Origin: Paludisphaera borealis
GTDB lineage: Bacteria; Planctomycetota; Planctomycetia; Isosphaerales; Isosphaeraceae
Direction of reading: 5' to 3'
NCBI RefSeq assembly: GCF_001956985.1
Contig: NZ_CP019082.1
Coordinates: forward strand, 1-64,000
Length of the DNA stretch: 64,000 nt
Part shown: positions 44,943-53,730 of the stretch, one piece after another
Position numbering within the stretch: the first letter of the stretch is position 1
How the letters are laid out: each line of letters begins with the position of its first letter
Program-made: the position numbers and the translations under genes
The notes under the pieces: generated by a model
What the model was told of the DNA's origin: nothing
Database searches by the model: none
The model's input: the letters and a program-made list of their open reading frames with translations, nothing else

Positions 44943-45965
44943 TCAGGAACGGGTCGCCCCGCACGTCGTGACGATCTCGGCGGCGATTCCCTCGGGGTCG
45001 GTCGAGTCCGGTATCAGGATCGGCCGGGGGAACCCGCGATCGCGGACGGCGGCCGCCTCGGCCGGTTTTCCGATCAAGACCACGAACGTCGGCGGCAGCG
45101 CCCGGGCCACGGCGGCTTCGGCGGCGCGCTGGTAGGTGAACAGGTTCCAGACGTGCTTCCAGGCCGCGTCGTCGGCCGCCGCCTCGTTCCGCTCCATCGT
45201 CGCCCCTCGTTGCAGCTCCAGATCCAGGCTGAAGTCGGCGACCAGCCAGTCCTCGCCCGGGACGTTCCGCGACCACTCGCCGGCGTCGGTCCGCCGGGCG
45301 ATCGCCTGGACCTCGGCGTAATGCCGGTCGCAAAGGTGGGCCGGCGCGACCGTTCCAGAGGAGCCGGCCGGCTCCCCCCGCTTCAAGGCCACGGCCCCGA
45401 GCCGGTCGACGACGTCGCGTTGAACGCGCGCGACCAACTCGACCGATGCTGCGTCCGCCGGGTCGACGGCGGTCAGGGCCACCAGGCTGGGCCGGCGGTC
45501 CAGGCTCGTGAGCAGTTCGTTGATGGTCAGCCCGGTGTGGGGATCGATCGACCAGGGGGCGACCTCGACGGCTGGCACCAGGGCGAACCGACGGAACGCC
45601 AGGCGCGGGTGCGGCACGATGATCTGGGGCGTCCGCCGCACCTCCTCGCCGTAGAGCAGCAGGTCCAGGTCGAGCGTCCGGGAGCCCCACCGCTCCGTCC
45701 GCTCGCGGCCGAACCGCGCCTCGATCCGGTGCAGCAGTTCGAGGAGACTCAGGGGGTCGAGGGCCGGCTCCAGCAACGCCGCGGCGTTGAGGAACGGCCC
45801 CTGCCCCGACGGCCCACCGATCGGCGGCGACTCATAATACGAGCTGATCGTATGCAGATGGACGTGGGGCTCCGCCTGGAGCGCGTCGAGAGCCTCGTCG
45901 AGGATCGCGCCGCGGTCTCCCAGATTGCTCCCCAGACCGACGATCGCCAGCGAACCAGTGCTCAT
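44943..45965 (-). CDS. folK: HPPK (FolK) with a C-terminal P-loop-like extension
   Basis: The N-terminal about 165 residues are 6-hydroxymethyl-dihydropterin pyrophosphokinase of folate synthesis: VGLGSNLGDR, ERWGSRTLDLDLLLYG and VPHPRLAFRRFAL. I start at ATG 45965 (MSTGSLAIVGLGSN), since the 19 residues before it are unrelated to the family. The remaining about 175 residues are not part of ordinary FolK. They look like a nucleoside-kinase-type partner fragment (AHLCDRHYAEVQAIARR, WLVADFSLDLELQRG). Dual function or loss of a neighbour gene by fusion are possible. Confidence 0.9.
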   Translation of the reverse strand: MSTGSLAIVGLGSNLGDRGAILDEALDALQAEPHVHLHTISSYYESPPIGGPSGQGPFLNAAALLEPALDPLSLLELLHRIEARFGRERTERWGSRTLDLDLLLYGEEVRRTPQIIVPHPRLAFRRFALVPAVEVAPWSIDPHTGLTINELLTSLDRRPSLVALTAVDPADAASVELVARVQRDVVDRLGAVALKRGEPAGSSGTVAPAHLCDRHYAEVQAIARRTDAGEWSRNVPGEDWLVADFSLDLELQRGATMERNEAAADDAAWKHVWNLFTYQRAAEAAVARALPPTFVVLIGKPAEAAAVRDRGFPRPILIPDSTDPEGIAAEIVTTCGATRS

Positions 45966-45993
45966 GCCGTCCTCGTTTCGAAGCCGGCCCAGA

Positions 45994-47166
45994 TCAAAGG
46001 CTGAGTTTGCCGATGCGTTCAACGGCTTCGAGGAGCCGAGGCGTCTCGACCGTCAGCGCAGCGCGGATGTAGCCGTCGGCCGTCCGGCCGAAGCCAAGGC
46101 CCGGCGTGGTCACCACGTCGGCCTCTTCGAGAATCCGTGCGCACAGGTCGGTGGACGAATAGCCCTTCGGGCAGGGAATCCAGACGTAGAAGGTCGCCTC
46201 GGGCGACGGCACGTCCCAGCCGAGCTTGCGAAGCGCGCCCACGAACGCGTCGCGGCGTTCCTTGTACAACGCCCGGATCGGCGGGGTCAGCTCGTCGTAC
46301 TGGTCGAGGGCCGTCTTGGCCGCGAACTGGATCGCCGTGAAGATGCCCGAATCGGTGTTCGCCTTCACCTGGCCCAACGCCGCGATGAGCGGCGCGCCGC
46401 CGATCGCGAAACCGACGCGCCAGCCCGTCATGTTGAAGGTCTTCGACAGGCTGTGGAACTCGACGGCCACGTCCTTCGCGCCGGGGACCTGCAAGATGCT
46501 GGGGGCCGGCTTGTCGAAGTACATCTCGTTGTAGGCGGCGTCCTGGGCGATCACGAAATCGTGAGTCTTCGCCAGGTCGACCACCTTCTCGAAATACGCG
46601 AGGTCGGCCGTGCCGCCGGTCGGGTTGTTGGGGAAGTTGAGGAACATCAGCCGGGCGAGCGCGTAGACGTCGGCCGGGATCGCGTCGAGGTCGGGCCGGA
46701 AGCCCAGCGACCGCTCCAGCGGCATCGTGTAGACGTCGGCCCCGGCGAACATGCTGCTCGACCGATACACCGGATAGCACGGGTCGGGGACCAGGCTGAT
46801 CTCCGACGGATTGAGCACCGCGAGCGGGAAGTGGGCGATGCCCTCCTTCGACCCGATCAACGGCAGGATCTCGGTGTCCGGGTTCAAGTCCAGGCCGTAC
46901 CGCTTCTTGCAGAACGCCGCGATCGACTTGCGCAGCTCGGGCGCTCCTTGGTCGAGGGCGTACTGGTGGAACGCGGGGTTCTCGACGTGGTGCTGCAAGC
47001 TCTCGATGATCGGCCGGGGCGTCGGCCGGTCGGGGTCGCCGACGCCGAGGTTGATGATGTCGCGTCCCGCGGCGATGGCGGCTTTCTTCTTCTTGTCAAT
47101 CTCCGCAAACAGGTACGGAGGAAGCTTCTGAAGCCGCTGAGACTTCACAAAAGGGGTCGTCGCCAT
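45994..47166 (-). CDS. dapL: LL-diaminopimelate aminotransferase or close relative
   Basis: A 390-residue fold-type I PLP aminotransferase. It has NLGVGDPDRPTP at the N-terminus, NFPNNPTGG, the PLP lysine in SLSKTFNMTGWRVG, and the C-terminal arginine in YIRAALTV. The closest match by pattern is DapL, which makes LL-diaminopimelate for lysine and peptidoglycan in one step. Start is ATG 47166 (MATTPFVKSQRL). The frame remains open upstream only because it crosses the repeat array, giving repeated CTRWRFGL-type peptides that are not part of the enzyme. It lies 28 bp upstream of folK. Confidence 0.88.
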   Translation of the reverse strand: MATTPFVKSQRLQKLPPYLFAEIDKKKKAAIAAGRDIINLGVGDPDRPTPRPIIESLQHHVENPAFHQYALDQGAPELRKSIAAFCKKRYGLDLNPDTEILPLIGSKEGIAHFPLAVLNPSEISLVPDPCYPVYRSSSMFAGADVYTMPLERSLGFRPDLDAIPADVYALARLMFLNFPNNPTGGTADLAYFEKVVDLAKTHDFVIAQDAAYNEMYFDKPAPSILQVPGAKDVAVEFHSLSKTFNMTGWRVGFAIGGAPLIAALGQVKANTDSGIFTAIQFAAKTALDQYDELTPPIRALYKERRDAFVGALRKLGWDVPSPEATFYVWIPCPKGYSSTDLCARILEEADVVTTPGLGFGRTADGYIRAALTVETPRLLEAVERIGKLSL

Positions 47167-47372
47167 CGCATCGAGCCTCGACTGAATATTCGATCGTTTA
47201 CCAACCAACCGGAAGTCGGTGCCGTCCCGCTCATCGCGGAAGGCCCGCTCCTTCATCCAAAGTTCGTCCAAACCAGTGTATCCCCGCTCCTCCATTCCAA
47301 CAACGCCCGTAGCCCCGCCGTTTGGCCGACCGGCGCGAAGAGACGATGCAACCACCCTTGAATTGCATTGCC

Positions 47373-47599
47373 AGCCCGAAGCGCCAGCGAGTGCATGCTC
47401 CCCCTGAACTACAAGCCCGAAGCGCCAGCGAGTGCATGCCCCCCCCGAACTACAAGCCCGAAGCGCCAGCGAGTGCATGCCCCCGAATGACAGCCCGAAG
47501 CGCCAGCGAGTGCATGCTCCCCCTGAACTACAAGCCCGAAGCGCCAGCGAGTGCATGCCCCCCCTGAACTACAAGCCCGAAGCGCCAGCGAGTGCATGC
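47373..47599. repeat. Six-copy array of a 26-bp dispersed repeat
   Basis: The core AGCCCGAAGCGCCAGCGAGT followed by GCATGC occurs at 47373, 47413, 47455, 47492, 47533 and 47574, at intervals of 37-42 bp with short variable CCCC-rich spacers. The same core flanks the tyrosine transposase gene downstream, so it is probably the repeat that transposase mobilises. It lies upstream of dapL and may carry that gene's promoter region. Confidence 0.9.
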
Positions 47600-47710
47600 C
47601 CCCGAATCCAGATCATCATGACGCCGTAGGGCACCCGGCCTCGTGAAAATATGGGCTCTGGGTGATCTCAAAGTTCGTCTCAAGAGCTAATTTCAAAACA
47701 GCCTTGCATG

Positions 47711-47799
47711 ACGCCGTGGGCACACCCGGCCTCATGAGAATGGGCTCGCGATCGGCCACGGGGGCCGAATACAAGCCCGAAGCGCCAGCGAGTGCATGC
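47711..47799 (+). repeat. Left inverted repeat of the RAYT unit
   Basis: A 60-bp segment (47711-47770) matches the inverse of 48541-48600 with three mismatches. It is followed by the 26-bp core at 47774-47799, matching the inverse near 48514-48540. Together they make an approximately 87-bp near-perfect inverted repeat around the transposase gene. A shorter diverged copy of the outer part lies at about 47617-47655. Confidence 0.9.
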
Positions 47800-47853
47800 C
47801 CTGTCGATCAGGACTCTGGGCCAAGTCAGTCTGCAAAAGGAGCTGTTCAACCC

Positions 47854-48357
47854 ATGAACGGAGACCTTTCCCACAAGTTCAACACCGACGAGCCGTTGGC
47901 TTACTTTCTAACCTGGACCACGTATGGAACCTGGCTCCACGGGGACGATCGAGGTTGGAACCGGAAATCTGAATCCGACATCCAGCACGCGAATCCCTTG
48001 TTCGTCGAGATGGCTCGATCGCGGATGAGAGAATCCGAGTTCCGTCTCTCGGAGGTGAACCGGCGATTGGTCGAAGACACGGTTCGCGAGCATTGTCGCA
48101 TCCGGAGCTGGCCGCTGCATGCCATCAACGTGCGAACGAACCATGTTCATGTCGTTGTGACCGCGCGCGGATATCGGCCTGGGGCTGTTCGCGATCAATT
48201 CAAAGCCTGGTGTACCCGTCGACTGAAGGCGGACAACCCGACACGAACCCGGTTCTGGACCGAAGGGGCCAGTTGTCGATGGATCAACAACCAAGATGAC
48301 CTGGAGGCAGCCGCCCATTACGTCATCGTGGCTCAGGACCAAGCGGGAGCCGTGTGA
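47854..48357 (+). CDS. REP-associated tyrosine transposase (RAYT)
   Basis: The 167-residue protein is an IS200/IS605-like HUH enzyme of the RAYT class: FLTWTTYGTWLHGDDRGW at the N-terminus, HUH motif NHVHVVV (about 91-97), and a candidate catalytic Tyr in AAAHYVIVAQ near the C-terminus. ATG 47854 is chosen because it begins the family region. The gene lies between long inverted repeats that contain the dispersed 26-bp core, as expected for a RAYT acting on its own REP sequences. Confidence 0.88.
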   Translation: MNGDLSHKFNTDEPLAYFLTWTTYGTWLHGDDRGWNRKSESDIQHANPLFVEMARSRMRESEFRLSEVNRRLVEDTVREHCRIRSWPLHAINVRTNHVHVVVTARGYRPGAVRDQFKAWCTRRLKADNPTRTRFWTEGASCRWINNQDDLEAAAHYVIVAQDQAGAV

Positions 48358-48406
48358 GCGGCGAGCGATTTCAGCTTCAGGAGGCATGTTTGTCATTCGG
48401 GGGAAT

Positions 48407-48600
48407 GCACTCGCTGGCGCTTCGGGCTTGTATTCGGACCCGGCCGACGCGATACCCCATTTTCATGAGGCCGGGTGTCGCCGCAACGTCATGACGGTTT
48501 GTATTCAGGGGGAATGCGCTCGCTGGCGCTTCGGGCTTGTATTCGGCCCCCGTGGCCGATCGCGAGCCCATTTTCATGAGGCCGGGGGTCCCCACGGCGT
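48407..48600 (-). repeat. Right inverted repeats of the RAYT unit
   Basis: Two consecutive inverted copies follow the RAYT gene. A diverged one at about 48407-48500 and a near-perfect one at about 48514-48600 mirror the left repeat. Each consists of the 26-bp core joined to a segment reading ATGAGGCCGGG in its middle. Confidence 0.85.
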
Positions 48601-48624
48601 CACGATGGTTTGTAGTTCGGGGGC

Positions 48625-49860
48625 TCAGCCCCCTGCCCTGGCACCGGGTCCGCCGCTCGTCGGACTCAGCGGATTGGCTTCGTTCGCGCCGATTTTGGGG
48701 GTTCTCGAAGGCCGTTCACCGGCCTCAAGGAGCTTCGCCAGGTAGTCGGTCATCCCTTCGGCGACCAGGGTTTCGATCGGGTCGGACCGGTACGACGACG
48801 GGCGCGCGGCGGGCTTGCGGGGGGCCGGCGGATTGGGTTCCTTCGACGCTTTTTTCTCGGGTTTCGAAGCCTGGGCCTCGGCCTTGCGGAGCTTCGCCAG
48901 CAGGTCGATCGTGCGGAGCAGCTCGCGGGTCCGGGCGGTCTGAAACCGTCGCAGCCGCTCGGCGGCGTCGCTGGTGCAGAACGAGGCTTGCTCGGCCAGT
49001 TCGAGCGCGTCGTCCCCTTCGATCTCTTCGAGGTCGACGAGCAGGTCTTGCAGCCGTTCGACTTCGCGCTCGGCGATCCCCCGGAGGAACGCGACGCCGG
49101 CCTCGGGACTTTCGGGACGCGGCACGATCTCGCGCCAGACCCGCCAGGCGCTGAAGGCCGGATCTTCGTACGGCGTCAGTTCTTGCATCTGGTGCCAGAA
49201 CCGCGTTCCCCACACCTCCTCGATCGTCTCCCAGGCGAGGAAAATCTCGTTCAGCTCGGGATCGTCGATCGCGGCGAGCGGCTGCTTGCCGAGCAGTCGG
49301 ACGAACTTGAACTGGTCGAGGAAGGTCCAGTTCTCGTTCGAGATGATCAAACAGCGCATCTCGACCCAGCGGTCGAGCAGCCAGCGGACGCCTTCGGGCG
49401 ATTCTTCGAGCCGGGCGACGAAGGCCGAGGGGTCGTCGGACCACGCCGGGCCGGAGGTCGGCAGCAGCCGCTTCCCCGCCATGTAGAACAGCTTGCGGCC
49501 GAGGTCGCAGACCTTCTCGGTGCGCTTCGCCTTCGATCGGAGCATCGCCTTGCGCACTCTTCGCGCCAGCACGGCGGTCTCGTACCGCTCGGCCCGATCG
49601 AGGGTCCACGACAACCGCGCGGCCCGAGTGATCAGCTCGCGCTCGACGGCGTTGGTCGGCTGGTAGTCGTCGATCCACTCCTGGATCTTGGCTTCCAGCT
49701 CGGCCGGGTCTTCGTGCGGCAGGATCGGGTTGACGGTTTTGGCGCACAGGCCGTGTTTGAGGGCGTTCAGCCGCGATCGGGCCTTGCCGTCGTCGGATTT
49801 CGGTCCGCAGCTTTTCTTGGCGTTGGCGCGGTTGGCCTGGATCTGGGCGTCGGTGGCCAT
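48625..49860 (-). CDS. Planctomycete-type hypothetical protein with NALKHGL N-terminus
   Basis: The 411-residue protein starts MATDAQIQANRANAKKSCGP and continues with ARSRLNALKHGL. This N-terminal signature recurs in paralogous families of planctomycetes and acidobacteria, of unknown function. The body is helical and highly charged; the C-terminus (about 310-411) is Lys/Pro-rich and disordered-looking. No membrane segment or catalytic motif. Multi-copy families of this kind are often located near repeats, as here. Confidence 0.7.
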   Translation of the reverse strand: MATDAQIQANRANAKKSCGPKSDDGKARSRLNALKHGLCAKTVNPILPHEDPAELEAKIQEWIDDYQPTNAVERELITRAARLSWTLDRAERYETAVLARRVRKAMLRSKAKRTEKVCDLGRKLFYMAGKRLLPTSGPAWSDDPSAFVARLEESPEGVRWLLDRWVEMRCLIISNENWTFLDQFKFVRLLGKQPLAAIDDPELNEIFLAWETIEEVWGTRFWHQMQELTPYEDPAFSAWRVWREIVPRPESPEAGVAFLRGIAEREVERLQDLLVDLEEIEGDDALELAEQASFCTSDAAERLRRFQTARTRELLRTIDLLAKLRKAEAQASKPEKKASKEPNPPAPRKPAARPSSYRSDPIETLVAEGMTDYLAKLLEAGERPSRTPKIGANEANPLSPTSGGPGARAGG

Positions 49861-50416
49861 GGCGGGGCGATCTCCTCGGAGGGAGGGGGGCGTCGTCGAT
49901 GAAGCCTCTGAGGATAAGGATGTCGCCTGCCCACCTTAATTAAACAAATATTCTGGTAAGACAGAGGGCGGCTTACGGCAAGCTTGCGGATATTAAGGAT
50001 AAACACAGCGAGTGGTGGCATTCCCGCTCCAGGGTGGCCGGAACGGCCGGGCGATGGTCGTGGCCCGCCCCACGGATCGCGGTCCGCGAAGTCGCTCCTA
50101 CCTCGATATGCACCTCGAAATCCCACGACCCTCATCCGCCCCTGCGGGGCACCTTCTCCCGGGGGGAGAAGGGATCATCGCATCGGCAACTGATTGTGTA
50201 GTGTCGGTGGGAGTACGTGGCGCCCGGCTTCATCCTCCGTGGTGAGTCGTCCCGAAGTCGAGTGATGGGCGGCCGCCTGCGCGCGGGTTGAATGGGCTTT
50301 GGGTCGGCCGTAAGATGCCTGGTGGCGACTCAACGTTGGACGGCCCGCCTGCGAGCGGCGGACGCGTTTCCCTTCCTCTCTCCGATCCGCCCGGACATCA
50401 TCGAAAGGGAGTGTGC
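49861..50416. other. Gene-poor region with a dispersed hairpin repeat
   Basis: Contains no supported gene. A sequence reading CTCATCCGCCCCTGCGGGGC followed by the hairpin at 50152-50172 is typical of interspersed repeats in bacterial genomes. The promoter of the aldehyde dehydrogenase should lie in its right part. Confidence 0.5.
50152..50172. repeat. Perfect 9-bp hairpin, dispersed-repeat type
   Basis: CCTTCTCCC at 50152-50160 pairs with GGGAGAAGG at 50164-50172 around a GGG loop. No U-tract follows. Together with the CG-rich 20 bp to its left it resembles a REP-like element. Confidence 0.6.
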
Positions 50417-51892
50417 ATGGCCACTGTCACCAAACCGCGAAAGAAAGCGGCGGCGTCTCATCAGACGAAGCTGCTGATCGACGGCAAGTTCCGCGACAGC
50501 GTGAGCGGCAAGACGTTCGCCACGATCAATCCGGCGACGGAGAAGGAGATCGCCCAGGTCGCCGAGGGGTCGGCCGCCGACATCGACCTCGCGGTCAAGG
50601 CCGCGCGGAAGGCGTTCGACTCCGGTCCGTGGCGGACGATGGACGCCCGCGACCGCGGCCGGCTGCTGTACAAGCTGGCCGACCTGGTCGAGCAGCACAT
50701 CGACGAACTCGCCGAGCTGGAGAGCCTCGACAACGGCAAGCCGCTCAAGGAGAGCCGCAACGGCGACCTGCCGCTGGTCGTCGACTGCTTCCGGTACTAC
50801 GCCGGCTGGGCCGACAAGATCACGGGCAAGACCATCCCCGTGCGCGGGGACTATTTCTGCTACAGCAAGCGCGAGCCGGTGGGCGTGGTCGGCCAGATCA
50901 TCCCCTGGAACTTCCCCCTGCTGATGGTCGCCTGGAAGTGGGGCCCGGCGCTCGCCGCCGGCTGCACGGTCATCCTCAAGCCGGCCGAACAGACCCCGCT
51001 GACGGCCCTCCGGCTGGGCGAGCTGGCGATGGAGGCGGGGTTCCCCGCCGGCGTGATCAACATCGTCCCCGGCTTCGGCGAGACCGCCGGCGCGCCGCTC
51101 GTGGCGCATAAGGGGGTCGACAAGATCGCGTTCACCGGCGAGACCTCGACCGGCAAGCTGATCATGAAGAACGCGGCCGACACCATGAAGCGGGTGACGC
51201 TGGAACTCGGCGGCAAGAGCCCGAACATCGTGTTCGCCGACGCCGACATCGACGCGGCCGTCGACGGCGCGATGCTCGGCCTGTATCTCAACCAGGGCCA
51301 GTGCTGCTGCGCCGGCAGCCGGCTGTTCGTCCAGGATTCGATCTACGACAAGATGGTCGACAAGCTGGCCGAGGCCACCAAGAAGCGGAAGGTCGGCGAC
51401 CCGTTCGCGGACGACACCGACCAGGGGCCGCAGATCGACGAGAACCAGTTCAAGAAGATCCTGTCGTACATCGACAAGGGCAAGGAGCAAGGCGCCAAGT
51501 GCGTGACCGGCGGCGAACGGTCGGGCACCGAAGGCTACTTCATCAAGCCGACGATCTTCTCCGAAGTGAAAGACGACATGGCGATCGCCACTGACGAGAT
51601 CTTCGGGCCGGTGATGCAGGTGCTAAGGTTCAAGGACGTCGAGGAAGTGATCAAGCGGGCGAATACGACCGACTACGGCCTCGCCGCCGCCGTCTGGTCG
51701 CGCGACATCGGCAAAGCCCACGCCCTGGCCGACCGGATCCGCGCCGGCACCGTCTGGATCAACTGCTACGACGTCTTCGACGCCGCCGCGCCGTTCGGCG
51801 GCTTCAAGTCCAGCGGCATCGGCCGCGAACTCGGCGAAGCCGCGCTCGAGAACTACACCGAGCATAAGACCGTCACCGTCGCGCTGAAGTGA
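50417..51892 (+). CDS. NAD(P)-dependent aldehyde dehydrogenase
   Basis: A 491-residue aldehyde dehydrogenase that oxidises an aldehyde to its acid. Motifs: [29 protein letters not shown], catalytic Glu in [11 protein letters not shown] (about 259), catalytic Cys in [11 protein letters not shown] (about 293-295) and the C-terminal [14 protein letters not shown]. It is closest in style to betaine-aldehyde/retinal-type ALDH2 enzymes; the physiological aldehyde is unknown. ATG 50417 has AAGGGAG about six bases upstream; an in-frame ATG at 50288 has no comparable support. Confidence 0.95.
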   Translation: MATVTKPRKKAAASHQTKLLIDGKFRDSVSGKTFATINPATEKEIAQVAEGSAADIDLAVKAARKAFDSGPWRTMDARDRGRLLYKLADLVEQHIDELAELESLDNGKPLKESRNGDLPLVVDCFRYYAGWADKITGKTIPVRGDYFCYSKREPVGVVGQIIPWNFPLLMVAWKWGPALAAGCTVILKPAEQTPLTALRLGELAMEAGFPAGVINIVPGFGETAGAPLVAHKGVDKIAFTGETSTGKLIMKNAADTMKRVTLELGGKSPNIVFADADIDAAVDGAMLGLYLNQGQCCCAGSRLFVQDSIYDKMVDKLAEATKKRKVGDPFADDTDQGPQIDENQFKKILSYIDKGKEQGAKCVTGGERSGTEGYFIKPTIFSEVKDDMAIATDEIFGPVMQVLRFKDVEEVIKRANTTDYGLAAAVWSRDIGKAHALADRIRAGTVWINCYDVFDAAAPFGGFKSSGIGRELGEAALENYTEHKTVTVALK

Positions 51893-51919
51893 GCCGAGCG
51901 GGAGCGGTGGACTAAAACG

Positions 51920-51955
51920 AACACCCACGTCCTCCCGTTCGGAGGTCGTGGGTGT
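51920..51955 (+). terminator. Rho-independent terminator after the aldehyde dehydrogenase
   Basis: AACACCCACG (51920-51929) pairs with CGTGGGTGTT (51946-51955), with an inner CCTCC/GGAGG stem, and runs into TTTT. The left side has AAAA, so it could also act on the convergent serA transcript. Confidence 0.8.
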
Positions 51956-51985
51956 TTTGCGTTGCACGACGACTTCTGACTTCTC

Positions 51986-53620
51986 TCAGGCGCTCAGCCA
52001 GCTCGGCAGCTCGCCGGGGGCGGGGAGCTTGATGAGGCTGATGCTGATGACGTCCTTGTGCTTGCGGACGGCGTCGAGGGCCGCCTCGTCGGGGACGCTG
52101 TCGAGGTTGACGACGCCGATGGCCTCGCCCCCCTGCTGCTCGCGGCCGACGTTCATCTGGGCGATGTTGACGCCGTGGTCGCCGAACGTCTTGCCGATGA
52201 AGCCGATCAGCCCCGGGCGGTCGTGGTGGGTGAAGATCAGCATCGAGCCGTCCATGTGGGCGTCGAGGTGGTACGAGCCCAGGCGGACCAACCGGAGGAA
52301 CTGCTTGCCGAACAGGGTGCCGGCGGCGACGTAGGTCTTCCGCTCGGTCGTCACCTCGGCCTGGATCAACGTGCCGAAGTCGCCCGGCGCCTCGGCGGTC
52401 TGCTCCTCGATGATCAACCCGCGCTCGCGGGCGAGCGGCAAGGCGTTGACGAGATTGACGGACTGTTCGAGGGCCGATTCCATCAGGCCGGCGGCGAATG
52501 CGGCGGTGATCAGCTTGGTGTTCTTGAGCGCGACTTCGCCGCGGTAGATCAGCCGGGCCTTGGTGATCGCGCCGCGGTCCATCTGCGTGTGCAGCATGCC
52601 CAGCCGCCAGGCGAGGTCGAGATAGCTCTTGAGGTCGGCCAGCTCGGCGCGGTCGAGCGTCGGCGTGTTGACCGAGAACTTGACCTGGCCGCGAATCAGG
52701 TAGTCGCAAAGCAGCTTGGCGGCCTCGACGGCCACCGACACCTGCGCCTCCTCGGTCGACGCGCCGAGGTGGGGCGTGACGACCGTCTTGGGATGGATGA
52801 CGAGCGGATCGTCGACCGCCGGCGGCTCGGCTTCGTAGACGTCGATCGCCGCGCCGGCGGCCTTGCCGGCGTTAAGCGCTTCGATCAGCGCGGCCTCGTC
52901 GATCAGGCCGCCCCGGGCGCAGTTGATGATCCGGGCGGTCGGCTTCATTGACGCGATCGCCGCGGCGCTCACGACGTGCCGGGTCTCGGGGGTCAGCGGG
53001 GTGTGAAGCGTGATGAAATCGCAACGCGGCCAGAGGTCTTCGAGCCGGCTCACGCTCTCGACGCCGTGCTCCAGGGCCTTCTCGGGCGACATCAGCGGAT
53101 CGTAGCCGATCACCGTCATGTCGAACCCGAGCGCCCGCTTGGCGACCGCCAGCCCGACGCGGCCGAGACCGACGACGCCCAGCGTCTTGCCCTCAAGCTG
53201 GGTGCCGGTGAGGCTGTTGCGATCCCACTTGCCGGCCTTCAGGCTTTCATTCGCCTTGGGGACGTTGCGGGCGAGCGAGAGCATCAGCGCCAACGTGTGT
53301 TCGGCCGTCGAGACCGTGTTGCCCCCCGGCGTGTTCATGACCACGATCCCCTGGCGGGTCGCGGCGGGGACGTCGATGTTGTCGACCCCGACCCCCGCCC
53401 GGACGATCGCCTTGAGCCGGGGCTGATCGGCCAAAATCTCGGCCGTGAGCTGCGTCCCGGACCGGATCGCGATGCCGTCGGCCTCCTTGAGCGCCTCGCG
53501 GAGGGCCTTGGGGTCCTTGGCCAGCTTCGTGTCGATGATCAGCTCGACGTCTTTCTCGGCCCGCAGAAGCGCCAGCCCTTCCTCGGCCAGCTTGTCGGTC
53601 ACCAGCACGCGATACGGCAC
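51986..53620 (-). CDS. serA: D-3-phosphoglycerate dehydrogenase
   Basis: SerA oxidises 3-phosphoglycerate in the first step of serine synthesis. The 544-residue protein is the long bacterial form: a split substrate domain, an NAD-binding domain with GVVGLGRVGLAVAKRA, catalytic Arg/Glu segments (INCARGGLIDEAAL), and His in VVTPHLGASTEEAQ. An intervening allosteric domain and a C-terminal ACT domain (HHDRPGLIGFIGKTFGDHGV) allow serine feedback. It is 110 bp downstream of the aminotransferase gene in the same orientation, forming a serine-pathway operon. Confidence 0.96.
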   Translation of the reverse strand: MPYRVLVTDKLAEEGLALLRAEKDVELIIDTKLAKDPKALREALKEADGIAIRSGTQLTAEILADQPRLKAIVRAGVGVDNIDVPAATRQGIVVMNTPGGNTVSTAEHTLALMLSLARNVPKANESLKAGKWDRNSLTGTQLEGKTLGVVGLGRVGLAVAKRALGFDMTVIGYDPLMSPEKALEHGVESVSRLEDLWPRCDFITLHTPLTPETRHVVSAAAIASMKPTARIINCARGGLIDEAALIEALNAGKAAGAAIDVYEAEPPAVDDPLVIHPKTVVTPHLGASTEEAQVSVAVEAAKLLCDYLIRGQVKFSVNTPTLDRAELADLKSYLDLAWRLGMLHTQMDRGAITKARLIYRGEVALKNTKLITAAFAAGLMESALEQSVNLVNALPLARERGLIIEEQTAEAPGDFGTLIQAEVTTERKTYVAAGTLFGKQFLRLVRLGSYHLDAHMDGSMLIFTHHDRPGLIGFIGKTFGDHGVNIAQMNVGREQQGGEAIGVVNLDSVPDEAALDAVRKHKDVISISLIKLPAPGELPSWLSA

Positions 53621-53730
53621 GCTGCACTCTCCCTGAAACTCGTTGGGGAAAAAATCTCGAATCGCGGGCGAGCCGGCCGAGATCGTCGGCGACTCGCCCG
53701 CCTTGTCTTCTGGCGAGGGGCTTGGCGGGA

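Noticed and set aside
45153-46004. Plus-strand 283-codon frame opposite folK
   Set aside because: Antisense shadow of folK; no family features.
47167-47556. N-terminal extension of the aminotransferase through the repeat array
   Set aside because: It translates the 26-bp repeats into CTRWRFGL-type peptides that have nothing to do with the enzyme fold; the family start is at 47166.
47373-47599. Possible CRISPR array
   Set aside because: The repeats are regular, but the spacers are only about 11-16 bp and nearly identical C-rich strings; copies flank a RAYT gene and no cas operon is present.
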